NCBI GenBank assembly: GCA_964410215.1
Contig: CAYPHA010000016.1
Location: forward strand, 8,208-72,207
Reading direction: 5' to 3'
DNA: 64,000 nucleotides
Source of the DNA: CAYPHA01 sp964410215
GTDB lineage: Bacteria > Calditrichota > Calditrichia > Calditrichales > CAYPHA01
Of this stretch, positions 36,910 to 45,603 are shown one piece after another. A program made the position numbers and the translations under genes. A model generated the notes under the pieces. The model was not told the DNA's origin, ran no database searches, and worked only from the letters and a program-made list of their open reading frames with translations. Position 1 is the stretch's first letter. The number at the start of each line of letters is the position of its first letter.

Positions 36910-38064
36910 TTAATCTTCCAGTATTTTCTTGAGTTCTTCAATTTCATCATCGGCTTCTTTCCGAATGGTACGCAGGTTTTCGATCTCGTTTTCAACCTGT
37001 TTCGCTTTTTCCTGCTCTTCCAGGATCTCCTCGAACAGGTCGATTTGCTTCTGTGCCTCAGCCTGCTCATAGCTTACCTTACGGGAATCTTTCCGGAGTA
37101 CATTTAAGTCAATCCCTGCACCAAGTTGTACTTTCCATGACGGATAATTCGGCGGCAATTCCAGTTTACTCGATATATCCGGAATTCCACTGGTCCACTG
37201 GCGTTCCTCGGAAAGGCGGAAATCGATACCCAGGTCGATATTGGCCCAGTCGGCCGGTTTGAAACGCAGGCTCGGCGTAAAAAAGGCCCATTCTTCCGCG
37301 CTGTATACGAAGGGATCGGTTTTATTAAGGTAGAGCATGCCACTCAGTTCCATGCGGAAATCGAACAACTGCGAGGGAATGACAGCCGCCAGGGCCATGC
37401 GCAGCTCATTGGAGCTTTTTGTCGCTTCGAGTTGATCCCCTTCGTTAAACTCATTGAACGCGTTCTCAAATTCATAAAGGACCGTACCCTTTTCGTTGTG
37501 ATTCCACCAGCCAATATTGAAATGCATATTGAATTTCCGCTCAGGGAGATAGGGATCGGCATAATAGCTTACGGCCCACATAAAGCCATATTCCAGGGCA
37601 CCGGAGGCATATTCGGCAAAGGGATAATTATGAACTTCAGCAGTCGGTATGCGCATACCAGCGAGCAGACCGTGCTGAAAATGGTTCCGGGCAAACCCGA
37701 ACGATGCGGCACGGAATGTAAGGAACACATCGTCCGGCAGATTGAACTCGTTTTCATAATGGGTATCCTGATAGAGACGTACACCGAGCGAAACATCGAA
37801 ATGATCCATGAATCCGTAACTGAACATCATATTGCCCGCTACCAGCCAGTAATTCGTGGTCTGAAAATTATCCGGCTTCAGAGACCCGAGGTAATCCCCC
37901 GCCCTGGTATAAAAATTCATATTATTATAAATACGGAGTTCGCCCTTGTCGAGTGTTTTACCCGTCTGGGTGTGTAAGAGCGTCTTCTCGGCATTTACCA
38001 GCTGCCCACGGAGTTGTGGCGCCAGCATGCTGATACAGATCATCAGGATGCTTATTTTTTTCAT
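36910..38064 (-). CDS. Outer-membrane barrel protein with coiled-coil tail, paralog 2
   Basis: 384 residues, signal peptide MKKISILMICISMLAPQLRGQ, ATG preceded by GGGAG. It matches the downstream paralog along its full length (for example MNFYTRAGDYLGSLKP, QDTHYENEFNLPDDVF, AEVHNYPFAEYASGALEYGF) and likewise ends in a coiled coil (EEILEEQEKAKQVENEIENL then EIEELKKILED). Barrel in the outer membrane with a helical C-terminus is an unusual combination. Function unknown. Promoter candidate at 38115-38143. Confidence 0.75.
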   Translation of the reverse strand: MKKISILMICISMLAPQLRGQLVNAEKTLLHTQTGKTLDKGELRIYNNMNFYTRAGDYLGSLKPDNFQTTNYWLVAGNMMFSYGFMDHFDVSLGVRLYQDTHYENEFNLPDDVFLTFRAASFGFARNHFQHGLLAGMRIPTAEVHNYPFAEYASGALEYGFMWAVSYYADPYLPERKFNMHFNIGWWNHNEKGTVLYEFENAFNEFNEGDQLEATKSSNELRMALAAVIPSQLFDFRMELSGMLYLNKTDPFVYSAEEWAFFTPSLRFKPADWANIDLGIDFRLSEERQWTSGIPDISSKLELPPNYPSWKVQLGAGIDLNVLRKDSRKVSYEQAEAQKQIDLFEEILEEQEKAKQVENEIENLRTIRKEADDEIEELKKILED

Positions 38065-38114
38065 CGGAAGCTCCCGTCAGGACATACACTTCGCATTTCT
38101 GACATTTTATATAT

Positions 38115-38143
38115 TTTATCGCACAACGCTTCTAATTTAACAA
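38115..38143 (-). promoter_or_regulatory. Candidate promoter of the OMP pair
   Basis: Minus-strand TTGTTA (38138-38143) and GATAAA (38115-38120) with a 17-base spacer, about 50 bases before the start codon. Both boxes are imperfect and the region is AT-rich, so this is tentative. Confidence 0.4.
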
Positions 38144-38189
38144 ATCTGCAAACAAAGATAAATAAAAAAATTACAAGGTTTTGACACGT

Positions 38190-38675
38190 TTATTTAACTC
38201 GGCTAGCCAATACGAAAACATTAGCAATTATTGCCATATCCCGCATAATACCTACAACCCTGGTAAAAATATCCGAAATACTGCCGGAAACGATGATCGT
38301 ATCGCCCGGTTGCAGCGCCGGCAGCAGTTCATTATTGCCGCTTTTTAGGAATTGTTCCACATCCACCTTGACCACTTCCTCATTTTTGCGTACGATGCGC
38401 ACATCATTCAGCCGCGCTGTTTTTGCCGGCCCCCCCGCCGATGATATCAGATCGATCAGGGTATACGAACTGGGTACGCTGTATATCCCGGGCCGCTGAA
38501 CATGCCCCCAGAGATTGACATTAACCAGAAGGATATCACCGCTGCCGAGAATATACTGGGCGGGCCGGTCCGAGAAACGTGACGGCTGATTGACATCAAA
38601 ATTATCCAGATTTTGTGAAAAAAGCGGTGCCGACAAACAAATCAGTATCAAAACAAGTATTTTCTTATACATCAT
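38190..38675 (-). CDS. Small SLBB-domain exported protein
   Basis: 161 residues with a signal peptide (MMYKKILVLILICLSAPLFSQ). Residues 38-55 match the polysaccharide-export start (YILGSGDILLVNVN) and the following LWGHVQRPGIYSVPSSYTLIDLISSAGG is a clear SLBB unit. Unlike Wza-type channels it has one SLBB and no full export domain; a hydrophobic C-terminus (MRDMAIIANVFVLASRVK) could be a membrane anchor. It overlaps the Fn3 lipoprotein gene by four bases and ends the porU operon. A role in surface-glycan export or attachment next to T9SS is an inference. Confidence 0.82.
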   Translation of the reverse strand: MMYKKILVLILICLSAPLFSQNLDNFDVNQPSRFSDRPAQYILGSGDILLVNVNLWGHVQRPGIYSVPSSYTLIDLISSAGGPAKTARLNDVRIVRKNEEVVKVDVEQFLKSGNNELLPALQPGDTIIVSGSISDIFTRVVGIMRDMAIIANVFVLASRVK

Positions 38676-39454
38676 TCACCCCAGTTAATGATAAAGGTAC
38701 CCCAGTTCGATTCCGAACCATAATGTATGGGATCTTTTTCAAGACAATCAATCCGCCAGCGGTATTGCACACCGCTGATGATGTGCGCACGCAGTATTCC
38801 CGCATCCAGCCTGTGCGTACGGTAATTCTGATCAAAATCGCTCAAGGGTTCCACCCATTCGACGTACGCCAGTACATCGCTGAAATCCTCTTCTATCCTG
38901 AGAATATAACCGTTAGGTAATGGATTGGAAGTGAACACCCAGTTGAATTCCAGCTCTTCCGGATCATCGTATTCCTGGCCAAGCGGTGCTGTGAGACCCG
39001 CCTTCTGAACCAGTTGGTACCAGGTTGTATCCGATGGACTGCTCTCGTTCCCTTCCTTATCAACAGCCGTAATATAGTAATAATAGGGTTTTTCCTCATC
39101 GACGTCAATGCCGTCGGTATATGTATGGTAAATACCATCAAATATGAATTCACCATCGGGCTCCACCTGCGCATGCCGGAAATAATTGATCCTGCCTTCA
39201 CTATCCTCACTGCGATATATCGTAAAATGATCCAGGTCTCGCCGCCCGGGATGCTCCTGCCAGATCAGACGAATACGATTTTCAGGTCCGTCGACCGCAT
39301 CGATGGCCATGATCTCATAGAGCGATGTATCGGATACAGCCGATTTACCTGTAAATGCCGGCGGCGAAGGCGGATCGGTATCCGGACTGGTACCCTCGTC
39401 GCAAGAGAAAACTAATAAAAAATAAAAAATAAAAAATAAAAAATAGGATTTCAT
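38672..39454 (-). CDS. Fn3-type lipoprotein with repeat-encoded signal peptide
   Basis: 260 residues. The signal peptide MKSYFLFFIFYFLLVFSC ends in a good lipobox with Cys18. Then come a Pro-rich linker and a fibronectin type III-like domain (IRLIWQEHPGRRDLDHFTIYR, YYYITAVDKEGNESSPSDTT), followed by a second beta-rich region (RWRIDCLEKDPIHYG). Codons 4-13 are built from four copies of a 7-base unit, which puts the reading frame at risk of slipped-strand change. It lies between the porV-like gene (12-base gap) and the SLBB gene (four-base overlap). Function unknown; a surface or periplasmic accessory of the porU system is possible. Confidence 0.82.
   Translation of the reverse strand: MKSYFLFFIFYFLLVFSCDEGTSPDTDPPSPPAFTGKSAVSDTSLYEIMAIDAVDGPENRIRLIWQEHPGRRDLDHFTIYRSEDSEGRINYFRHAQVEPDGEFIFDGIYHTYTDGIDVDEEKPYYYYITAVDKEGNESSPSDTTWYQLVQKAGLTAPLGQEYDDPEELEFNWVFTSNPLPNGYILRIEEDFSDVLAYVEWVEPLSDFDQNYRTHRLDAGILRAHIISGVQYRWRIDCLEKDPIHYGSESNWGTFIINWGE
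39416..39443 (-). repeat. Heptanucleotide tandem repeat (TAAAAAA)x4 in coding sequence
   Basis: Four perfect copies of TAAAAAA (plus strand; TTTTTTA on the coding strand) inside the lipoprotein signal-peptide codons. Because seven is not a multiple of three, loss or gain of one unit changes the frame after about residue 4, the layout of phase-variable contingency loci. Confidence 0.95.
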
Positions 39455-39466
39455 ACTGTTTCTGTG

Positions 39467-40480
39467 TTATAGTCCAAAGAGTACCGAGACGCGATGGGAA
39501 TTGCCCAGATCATGGCCCTGGTAGGCATAATCAAAACGGAATTTCCAGAAATAGATACCCGCGCCGGTGGTAAAGGCCCCCTCATTCGCTCCGAATCGTA
39601 CCGCGAACAGGGAATTATACAGTAATTCGCCACCCAGATGTGCCGTACCCTCATATTTTGAATTGATATCATAGGCAATGGTAAACTGGCTTTTCATGAA
39701 CGTCAGCGGCTGGATGTAGGAAAAACCGTATTTAAAATTGCGTTCCACATTATCCTTATGTTTGGAATCGGTATCCCAGGAAATTTTTGTTCCGGCGACA
39801 TCCTGTGCATTTATTCCGATCGCCAGTTTGCCATAATAGGCATCTTCAAACACATCGCTCAGATTCAAACGTGCCATAAATCCGAAATCGATGCCGATGC
39901 CGGAACCGGATTTATCATCGATGGACTGGCGAAGCATTTTAAAATTGACGCCATAGCCAAAATCGAGGGGCAGCTCAAAATACTGCCATCCAAGGTCCCA
40001 GTTTATGCGCTGATATTTGGCAAAGGTAACGACATAAGCGTCATCGTAACTGTTAAAATACCCTTCCGGTTCGTAATCAAGCGGGAAAAAGATACCGTTG
40101 AGACGCTGATAAGCCGTTCCCGCTGTTTCCTCATCAAAGGAATAGCGCGGTATATCATCCACACTCATCCGGATCCAGGCGACTGATACGGCCGCGCCGC
40201 CGAACAGGGGCATGGCCAGGCTGATAAAATGCTGATTTTCCAGTGATCCGAATAATTCGGCATACATGGAGGATACCTGCAGGTTACTGACAAAGGCGAT
40301 ACCGCTGGGATTCCAGTAGAACCCGTTGGCATCATCACTCAACCCGACATGGGCGCTTCCCATGGCCAGTGCCCGGGCACCAATGCCCAGTTCCATGAAA
40401 GATGCCGCATATTTCGTATCCTGCGCCCGGGATACGTACGCAAAGAGGGCAATATATATGAATATTAAGATACGTTTCAT
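39467..40480 (-). CDS. PorV-like outer-membrane protein (porU-linked)
   Basis: 337 residues with signal MKRILIFIYIALFAYVSRAQ. The mature N-terminus carries the PorV/PorQ signature (FMELGIGARALAMGSAHVGL, then DANGFYWNPSGIAF), and the remainder has barrel-like strands. It starts four bases inside the end of porU; the porU-porV order is the arrangement known from Bacteroidota T9SS loci, making this the better PorV candidate of the two copies in the window. PorV carries cargo to PorU for removal of the C-terminal signal and surface attachment. Confidence 0.88.
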   Translation of the reverse strand: MKRILIFIYIALFAYVSRAQDTKYAASFMELGIGARALAMGSAHVGLSDDANGFYWNPSGIAFVSNLQVSSMYAELFGSLENQHFISLAMPLFGGAAVSVAWIRMSVDDIPRYSFDEETAGTAYQRLNGIFFPLDYEPEGYFNSYDDAYVVTFAKYQRINWDLGWQYFELPLDFGYGVNFKMLRQSIDDKSGSGIGIDFGFMARLNLSDVFEDAYYGKLAIGINAQDVAGTKISWDTDSKHKDNVERNFKYGFSYIQPLTFMKSQFTIAYDINSKYEGTAHLGGELLYNSLFAVRFGANEGAFTTGAGIYFWKFRFDYAYQGHDLGNSHRVSVLFGL

Positions 40481-43400
40481 TTAAGCTTTGCCATTTTAAT
40501 AGTTGTTTCTACCGTTTTACCTTTATAGGATCCCTTTATAACCGCAAAATAGACGCCGTTAGCCACTTCATTGCCATCATCGTCGGTTCCGTCCCATATC
40601 AGTTCATGATAGTTGGCAGCCGTAATCAGGTCATCCGTTATGGATTCATCCAGAAGCAGCGGTTCCGATCGTATCAAACGGCCTGAAGTGGTATAAATTT
40701 TAATGGAAAAGTCATCGATCGGTTGAGTACTGTTGATAAAATAAGAAATGATAGTCTGATCCTGAAAGGGATTGGGATAGTTTCCAAACACCCTGATATC
40801 AAATTCACCGCTGACAGAAAAGACAAGGGACTGCTCCGCCAGGTTTCCGCTGATATCACGCACCTGGACATCCAGTGTATGCTCACCCGGTTCCAGCCTG
40901 GGTGTAGTCAGTATGGAGATCGTACTTGGATTACGGATACTGTCCGGATAGGACATTTCATCGGCCGGCAGCTCTTCACCATCGATACGCAGATTAAAGG
41001 ATCCGGTGAGGTTGATGCCATTGGCATCCTGCAATAAAAACGCCAGGGCCGGACTCGACGTGACCAGCATATCCTGAATGAGGGGACGTCCGTTTGCCGT
41101 GATCTCGATAGTCGGGTAATCATCGTCCCTGAAACTGAATACGCCGAAGAGTCCTTCAGACGAAATGGATGCTTCCAGCCTGTCCGAGGACCAGGCTGAC
41201 GGAACGGCCACCCACAATCCCAGGTAGGAATCATATATAAAGAATGACATGGCATTCAGCGTTTCGGCATTATATTTTGAGCGATCCACCTTAACAGACA
41301 GTAAAGCCGGTTTGGTAAAAGTCACCGATGAATTGCGCAGATCGAGGGAAATTGCAGTGGTATCAAACTGGTTCTGAACCGGGATAAAACGCAGATCCTG
41401 TTGCTTACCGCGCTCCAGGTTTTGTTGAATATCTTTCGCATCGAACTGCAGAACAGTGGTCCCGGACACACCTTCTTCCGGAATGTGCAGGGACCAGATC
41501 TCCCGGATATCGAGTGTATCATTGCCGCTTCCGTCCAGCGTTGTACCCGTTTTATGATCAATAAGTACCCGATCCGTCGCCAGCGTTACTGTTAAGGCAT
41601 TATTCCCCTCGTCCTTTTCTTCAATACTGTTTTCTTCATCCAGCGCGATTTTGTATGTCCGGTGCGGTTTTACGGGTGATACGGGTAGTGCAAAAACAAC
41701 CGTGTGCTCCTCTTTCTCCAGCAATTCGATTGTATTATTGTAAATAACCTGCTCACTGCTACCTGTGTCGGTTTCCACACAAACGACGGACAGATCATTC
41801 AACGTATGGCCTGTATCATTCAGGATACTGAATTCAAGATTCAGTTGATTATCACCCGTATAACGGACAGATTCCGCATCGATGGCCAGATCGGGACGTG
41901 GATCATCAATTTCAAGTTCCTTCCAGCGAAAATAATAGATACTGTCATTTTCCGTTGTGACCATGATATCGAAATATTTCAGTCCTCCGGTGTCAAATCC
42001 CGGTAGCGGGTTGACCGACTGAAACAGCGTATCGGCTACTTTGGCCATGGGAATCTCATAGCCAAGTGTTCGGGTCGTATTAAAATTGCGGAAATTCAGG
42101 CAGCGCATCTCTTTGATACCCGCATTACTCTTGGCCACGATTTCAATGTCCACAGGCTGGTTGACGAGCGGTTTCGCCGGTATGACCTTAATTTCCTTGA
42201 TAAGCGACCTGGTTATACTCAATTGAGCGGAACCAGCGGCATCGGTTTGTTCGTCACTTATATATGCCTTTATGTAATAGGTAAGATTTTCTGCAGAATC
42301 GGGAACGGTAAACTGAAATTCCGGACCCTCTCCTGCTGTAACGGGTGCTGACGCAATTTTGCGGTTTTTCACATCACTTATTTCAATAGTACCTGAAAAG
42401 CCGGCATAGTTATCCGGTAATGAAACAGTAACCGTTTCACCGGGGAATGGCGTCTCATCACTGATCGTCACCGTGACATCCGAAACCGGTCGCTGCATGA
42501 CCAGGGCAGGATCACCCAACAGGTTATATTGGGCGACCATTGACGGCACCAGGCTGGTATATCCCCAGGTAAAGAAGCTCTTTTCTTCGGTAATGTATAC
42601 CGGATTCATCATGTAAAATATCTTCATCAGGTCAACGGCTTCACCAAAAGTGAGCTGATCCTTCCAGAGGTAGTCAAACAACCCCCATTCAATGGTATAA
42701 TCATTTTGCATCCATCCCAGGCCGGAACTCGCCAGAACCGCGATCGCACCCTTTTCACCCGTCATAACGAGCCGTTCTGCCAAACCGTCTTTACCCGGAT
42801 TTTCGAAGGCACCGGTAAAACAGGTCATACTGGCTACGAAAGGATACTTTTCCTCATTGTTCAACCGTTCCACGTCATTGAGGTCGAGCAGATTGACATC
42901 CGCCCAGATACCTCCGCCACCGTGCCCGAGAAAGTTGATAAAAGACAATCCGTCGTTAAAATAATCGATCAGGTCGGTTTTGCCCCCGAATTCCGGATCG
43001 AAACCGCCCGGATAGTTCTCATCGCGCACTGTGTTAAGCCGGTGTGCAAACATGTTTTCCGGTAATTTCATATTGATGAGCCGCAGGCTTTGTGCACGGA
43101 ACACCGGTTCCCCTGTAATATTCTCCAGATTTCCGGATTTAGCCGGGTCATCATTGCCACTGATAAACAAAGCGCTGTTCCGCCATTGACCGGCAGGCGG
43201 ATTGCTCTGATACTGCTCCACTTTTGCGATATAGTCGAGCAATTGCTGATTCGTTCGCGCCGGGATTCGGGATACGGTAAGATCCGGGATAAGATCATCG
43301 CCGGAAATGAGGGCGTACCAGTAGTCCGAGGCAGCCGCGCCGTAAAAATAGGTTTCGAACATCATGGTCGGAACAAGGTCGGCGCCATTATTACGGTAAT

Positions 43401-45468
43401 CCTTGTAGTCATATGAAGCATCCCCGGTGAGGACCACATATTTTAACGGCACGTCCTGGCGCCAGTTGCGGTAGGCATAGCGCAGAAAATCCTTAATCGC
43501 GACGGGTGATTTGATGCCGTAATTGAACAAATCATATATATGTTCCGTTGTAACGATTTCAACCGTATATCCGGCCATTTCTTTAAGCGTTCGCAGTTCT
43601 TCCGATGTCGCCTTCAACTGCTCGTGTGTAATGATCAGATAATCGGCTGCGTTGGACGGATCAAGCAATGTCAGATCAGGGTTATCCGCTTTCCAGGGAC
43701 TGTAAGGGGTAATGGACAATACTTTCTTTTTAGCGGATTCGGTTAGTGCCACATATTCCACGGTTGGATCAATAATTTCATCCTGAATAGTCACTTTGTA
43801 GGAAGCGATGCGTTTCTGCTCATTCTGAACATATTCGATAGTGGCATTGATGACCTTGGAAATACCGAGTTTATAGACCTGGACATCGGAAGAAGTAAAT
43901 CCCTCCACCTCGAATTGTATGACTTTATCGGTAGGGAAACCTTCCTGCAGGCGGAACTTGATAAAATCTTCATGGGCCCAGTATTCACGCTGATAAGTAA
44001 CATCAAACCAATTCAGAAGGACGACATCCGTGACGCCAACCTGATCCATCTGCAGGAGCAACTGGTTGTTACCGTTCTGCAAATTCGATTGGGCAATACC
44101 GGTACCGCCGAAATTATTGATTTCCGCGTATTGTTGATCGCGCCACTGGTCTTCAGGCAGGATTTCACCGACTTTCTGATCATTCAGCCAGAGGGAAACC
44201 TGGTGCCCCTCGAGCGGATTACTTTCTGAATAGTAGGATGATCCCCGCATCATGGCCCGGACATAAACCTGCGTGCCGTAATCGACCGGGTAGGGCAGGT
44301 AAAAATCGTATGTTTTACTGCCGACAGCACTTATGCCCTTATCAAAATACCAGTGGTCCATCTCGTAAGACGGCCGGTGCAGCTTATCCTCCGCCCGGCT
44401 GAGTACGACATAGGCATCATCCTTTTCGAAATGCAGGGTTTCTTTAAAAGAATAGGGACGTCTGTAAGTGCCCGGCTGGGTCATACGGATGCCACCGCTC
44501 TCTTCCACAATCCTTTCACCGTTAGAGGTGCCCACAGCAAGCCAGTAGGTATTTTTATCGGAAAACGGATCCGTGTATACATCCGGAAAACGGTCGATGT
44601 ATGTTTTCTCGTTTTTCACTCCCCAGAATTCGATGTAATCCCCGGAATCAAAACTTCCGTCTTCACTGCCTTTTAGATAAACAGGAATTTCCTTCCCTTT
44701 GTTAAACAGGCGCAGTTTTTTGGGATCGATCTCATCTACCGGGAATTCAGCCTCCTGTAATTCTTCATAGGTTACCTTGTACAGGCCGGTTTCCTCAACG
44801 ATCAGTTTAAAGGGATCATCCATCTCCAGGGGAATCCTGTGAACAGAAAAAGATACATCCGATGCCTGTTTCGTAACCGACAGACTCAGGTTCTCGTCCA
44901 GCAGTGCCGGTGCCACGGAAGCGGAAAGCGTCGCGGACGGCATGGGGGATCTCCCTTTATCTGTTTGAACACTGCGTATTTCCAGGGAAACCGATTCCAG
45001 GTACGATATTCGATCTTTTTCCGGACCGGTGCGTATCGGCCGGATGCGCAGGGCGTGCATATGTACATCACGATAAAGACCCAGGTATTCGAGCTCAACC
45101 AGCTCGGCCTGTTTTCCTGTCTCCTTCCGGTGCAGGTATCCCGGTTTGATAATGTCTTTAAAGACGCTGTTCGACACAATGATCGTTGCCTTATCCGACG
45201 CCAGCGGGACCAGGCGGGATATGACAGGCACCAGGGCACCTGTTTCCGACGTTACGAAACCAGATTGTTCATACATGGCAACCAGGCCGTGTTCACGCAT
45301 CTGCCATTCCGGTTCATCGAGCGTAATATTCAGGTTGACAACCGCATCCGACTGTCTCACAACCTGTGTTTTCAATCCGGAGGGTCTGGATACGAGCATA
45401 CCAGCCAGTAATAAAACCAGTACCGGACCATAAAAAAGATATTTACCAGATGCGTTCGGGGATATCAT
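40477..45468 (-). CDS. porU: T9SS C25 (gingipain-like) sortase PorU
   Basis: 1663 residues. Long N-terminal beta-rich region, then a C25 cysteine peptidase domain (about 620-1000) with the dyad visible: His849 in FLGHGGGG and Cys883 in ASMTCFTGAFE. Beta-sandwich and CARDB-like repeats follow (for example PDLAIDAESVRYTGDN), and the last 90 residues form a T9SS sorting domain with GNYPNPFQDQ and KIYTTSGRL. PorU removes cargo C-terminal signals at the cell surface. Its length exceeds the Porphyromonas enzyme, mostly through the C-terminal extensions, so some other surface C25 peptidase is the alternative; the porV-like gene next door favours PorU. No Shine-Dalgarno site is evident. Confidence 0.85.
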   Translation of the reverse strand: MISPNASGKYLFYGPVLVLLLAGMLVSRPSGLKTQVVRQSDAVVNLNITLDEPEWQMREHGLVAMYEQSGFVTSETGALVPVISRLVPLASDKATIIVSNSVFKDIIKPGYLHRKETGKQAELVELEYLGLYRDVHMHALRIRPIRTGPEKDRISYLESVSLEIRSVQTDKGRSPMPSATLSASVAPALLDENLSLSVTKQASDVSFSVHRIPLEMDDPFKLIVEETGLYKVTYEELQEAEFPVDEIDPKKLRLFNKGKEIPVYLKGSEDGSFDSGDYIEFWGVKNEKTYIDRFPDVYTDPFSDKNTYWLAVGTSNGERIVEESGGIRMTQPGTYRRPYSFKETLHFEKDDAYVVLSRAEDKLHRPSYEMDHWYFDKGISAVGSKTYDFYLPYPVDYGTQVYVRAMMRGSSYYSESNPLEGHQVSLWLNDQKVGEILPEDQWRDQQYAEINNFGGTGIAQSNLQNGNNQLLLQMDQVGVTDVVLLNWFDVTYQREYWAHEDFIKFRLQEGFPTDKVIQFEVEGFTSSDVQVYKLGISKVINATIEYVQNEQKRIASYKVTIQDEIIDPTVEYVALTESAKKKVLSITPYSPWKADNPDLTLLDPSNAADYLIITHEQLKATSEELRTLKEMAGYTVEIVTTEHIYDLFNYGIKSPVAIKDFLRYAYRNWRQDVPLKYVVLTGDASYDYKDYRNNGADLVPTMMFETYFYGAAASDYWYALISGDDLIPDLTVSRIPARTNQQLLDYIAKVEQYQSNPPAGQWRNSALFISGNDDPAKSGNLENITGEPVFRAQSLRLINMKLPENMFAHRLNTVRDENYPGGFDPEFGGKTDLIDYFNDGLSFINFLGHGGGGIWADVNLLDLNDVERLNNEEKYPFVASMTCFTGAFENPGKDGLAERLVMTGEKGAIAVLASSGLGWMQNDYTIEWGLFDYLWKDQLTFGEAVDLMKIFYMMNPVYITEEKSFFTWGYTSLVPSMVAQYNLLGDPALVMQRPVSDVTVTISDETPFPGETVTVSLPDNYAGFSGTIEISDVKNRKIASAPVTAGEGPEFQFTVPDSAENLTYYIKAYISDEQTDAAGSAQLSITRSLIKEIKVIPAKPLVNQPVDIEIVAKSNAGIKEMRCLNFRNFNTTRTLGYEIPMAKVADTLFQSVNPLPGFDTGGLKYFDIMVTTENDSIYYFRWKELEIDDPRPDLAIDAESVRYTGDNQLNLEFSILNDTGHTLNDLSVVCVETDTGSSEQVIYNNTIELLEKEEHTVVFALPVSPVKPHRTYKIALDEENSIEEKDEGNNALTVTLATDRVLIDHKTGTTLDGSGNDTLDIREIWSLHIPEEGVSGTTVLQFDAKDIQQNLERGKQQDLRFIPVQNQFDTTAISLDLRNSSVTFTKPALLSVKVDRSKYNAETLNAMSFFIYDSYLGLWVAVPSAWSSDRLEASISSEGLFGVFSFRDDDYPTIEITANGRPLIQDMLVTSSPALAFLLQDANGINLTGSFNLRIDGEELPADEMSYPDSIRNPSTISILTTPRLEPGEHTLDVQVRDISGNLAEQSLVFSVSGEFDIRVFGNYPNPFQDQTIISYFINSTQPIDDFSIKIYTTSGRLIRSEPLLLDESITDDLITAANYHELIWDGTDDDGNEVANGVYFAVIKGSYKGKTVETTIKMAKLK

Positions 45469-45507
45469 ACATGACTCATAAAATTAATGGTATTAAAGGA
45501 GATGTAT

Positions 45508-45542
45508 AAAAAATCATCCGGTGCCCCTGAGACACCGGATGA
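45508..45542 (-). terminator. Intrinsic terminator after the giant surface protein
   Basis: Perfect 10-bp stem TCATCCGGTG / CACCGGATGA with a 9-base loop followed on the minus strand by six T residues, about 60 bases beyond the stop at 45604 and 40 before the porU start. A promoter for porU must lie within or after it, but none was clear. Confidence 0.92.
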
Positions 45543-45603
45543 TTTATTAAAACGTTTATAGAAGTAAAGGTTCGGGGTATATCCTGTATTCAAAGAATTC
45601 AAA

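Noticed and set aside
38150..38189. Terminator after the SLBB gene
   Set aside because: A T run exists, but the only possible stem is three base pairs.
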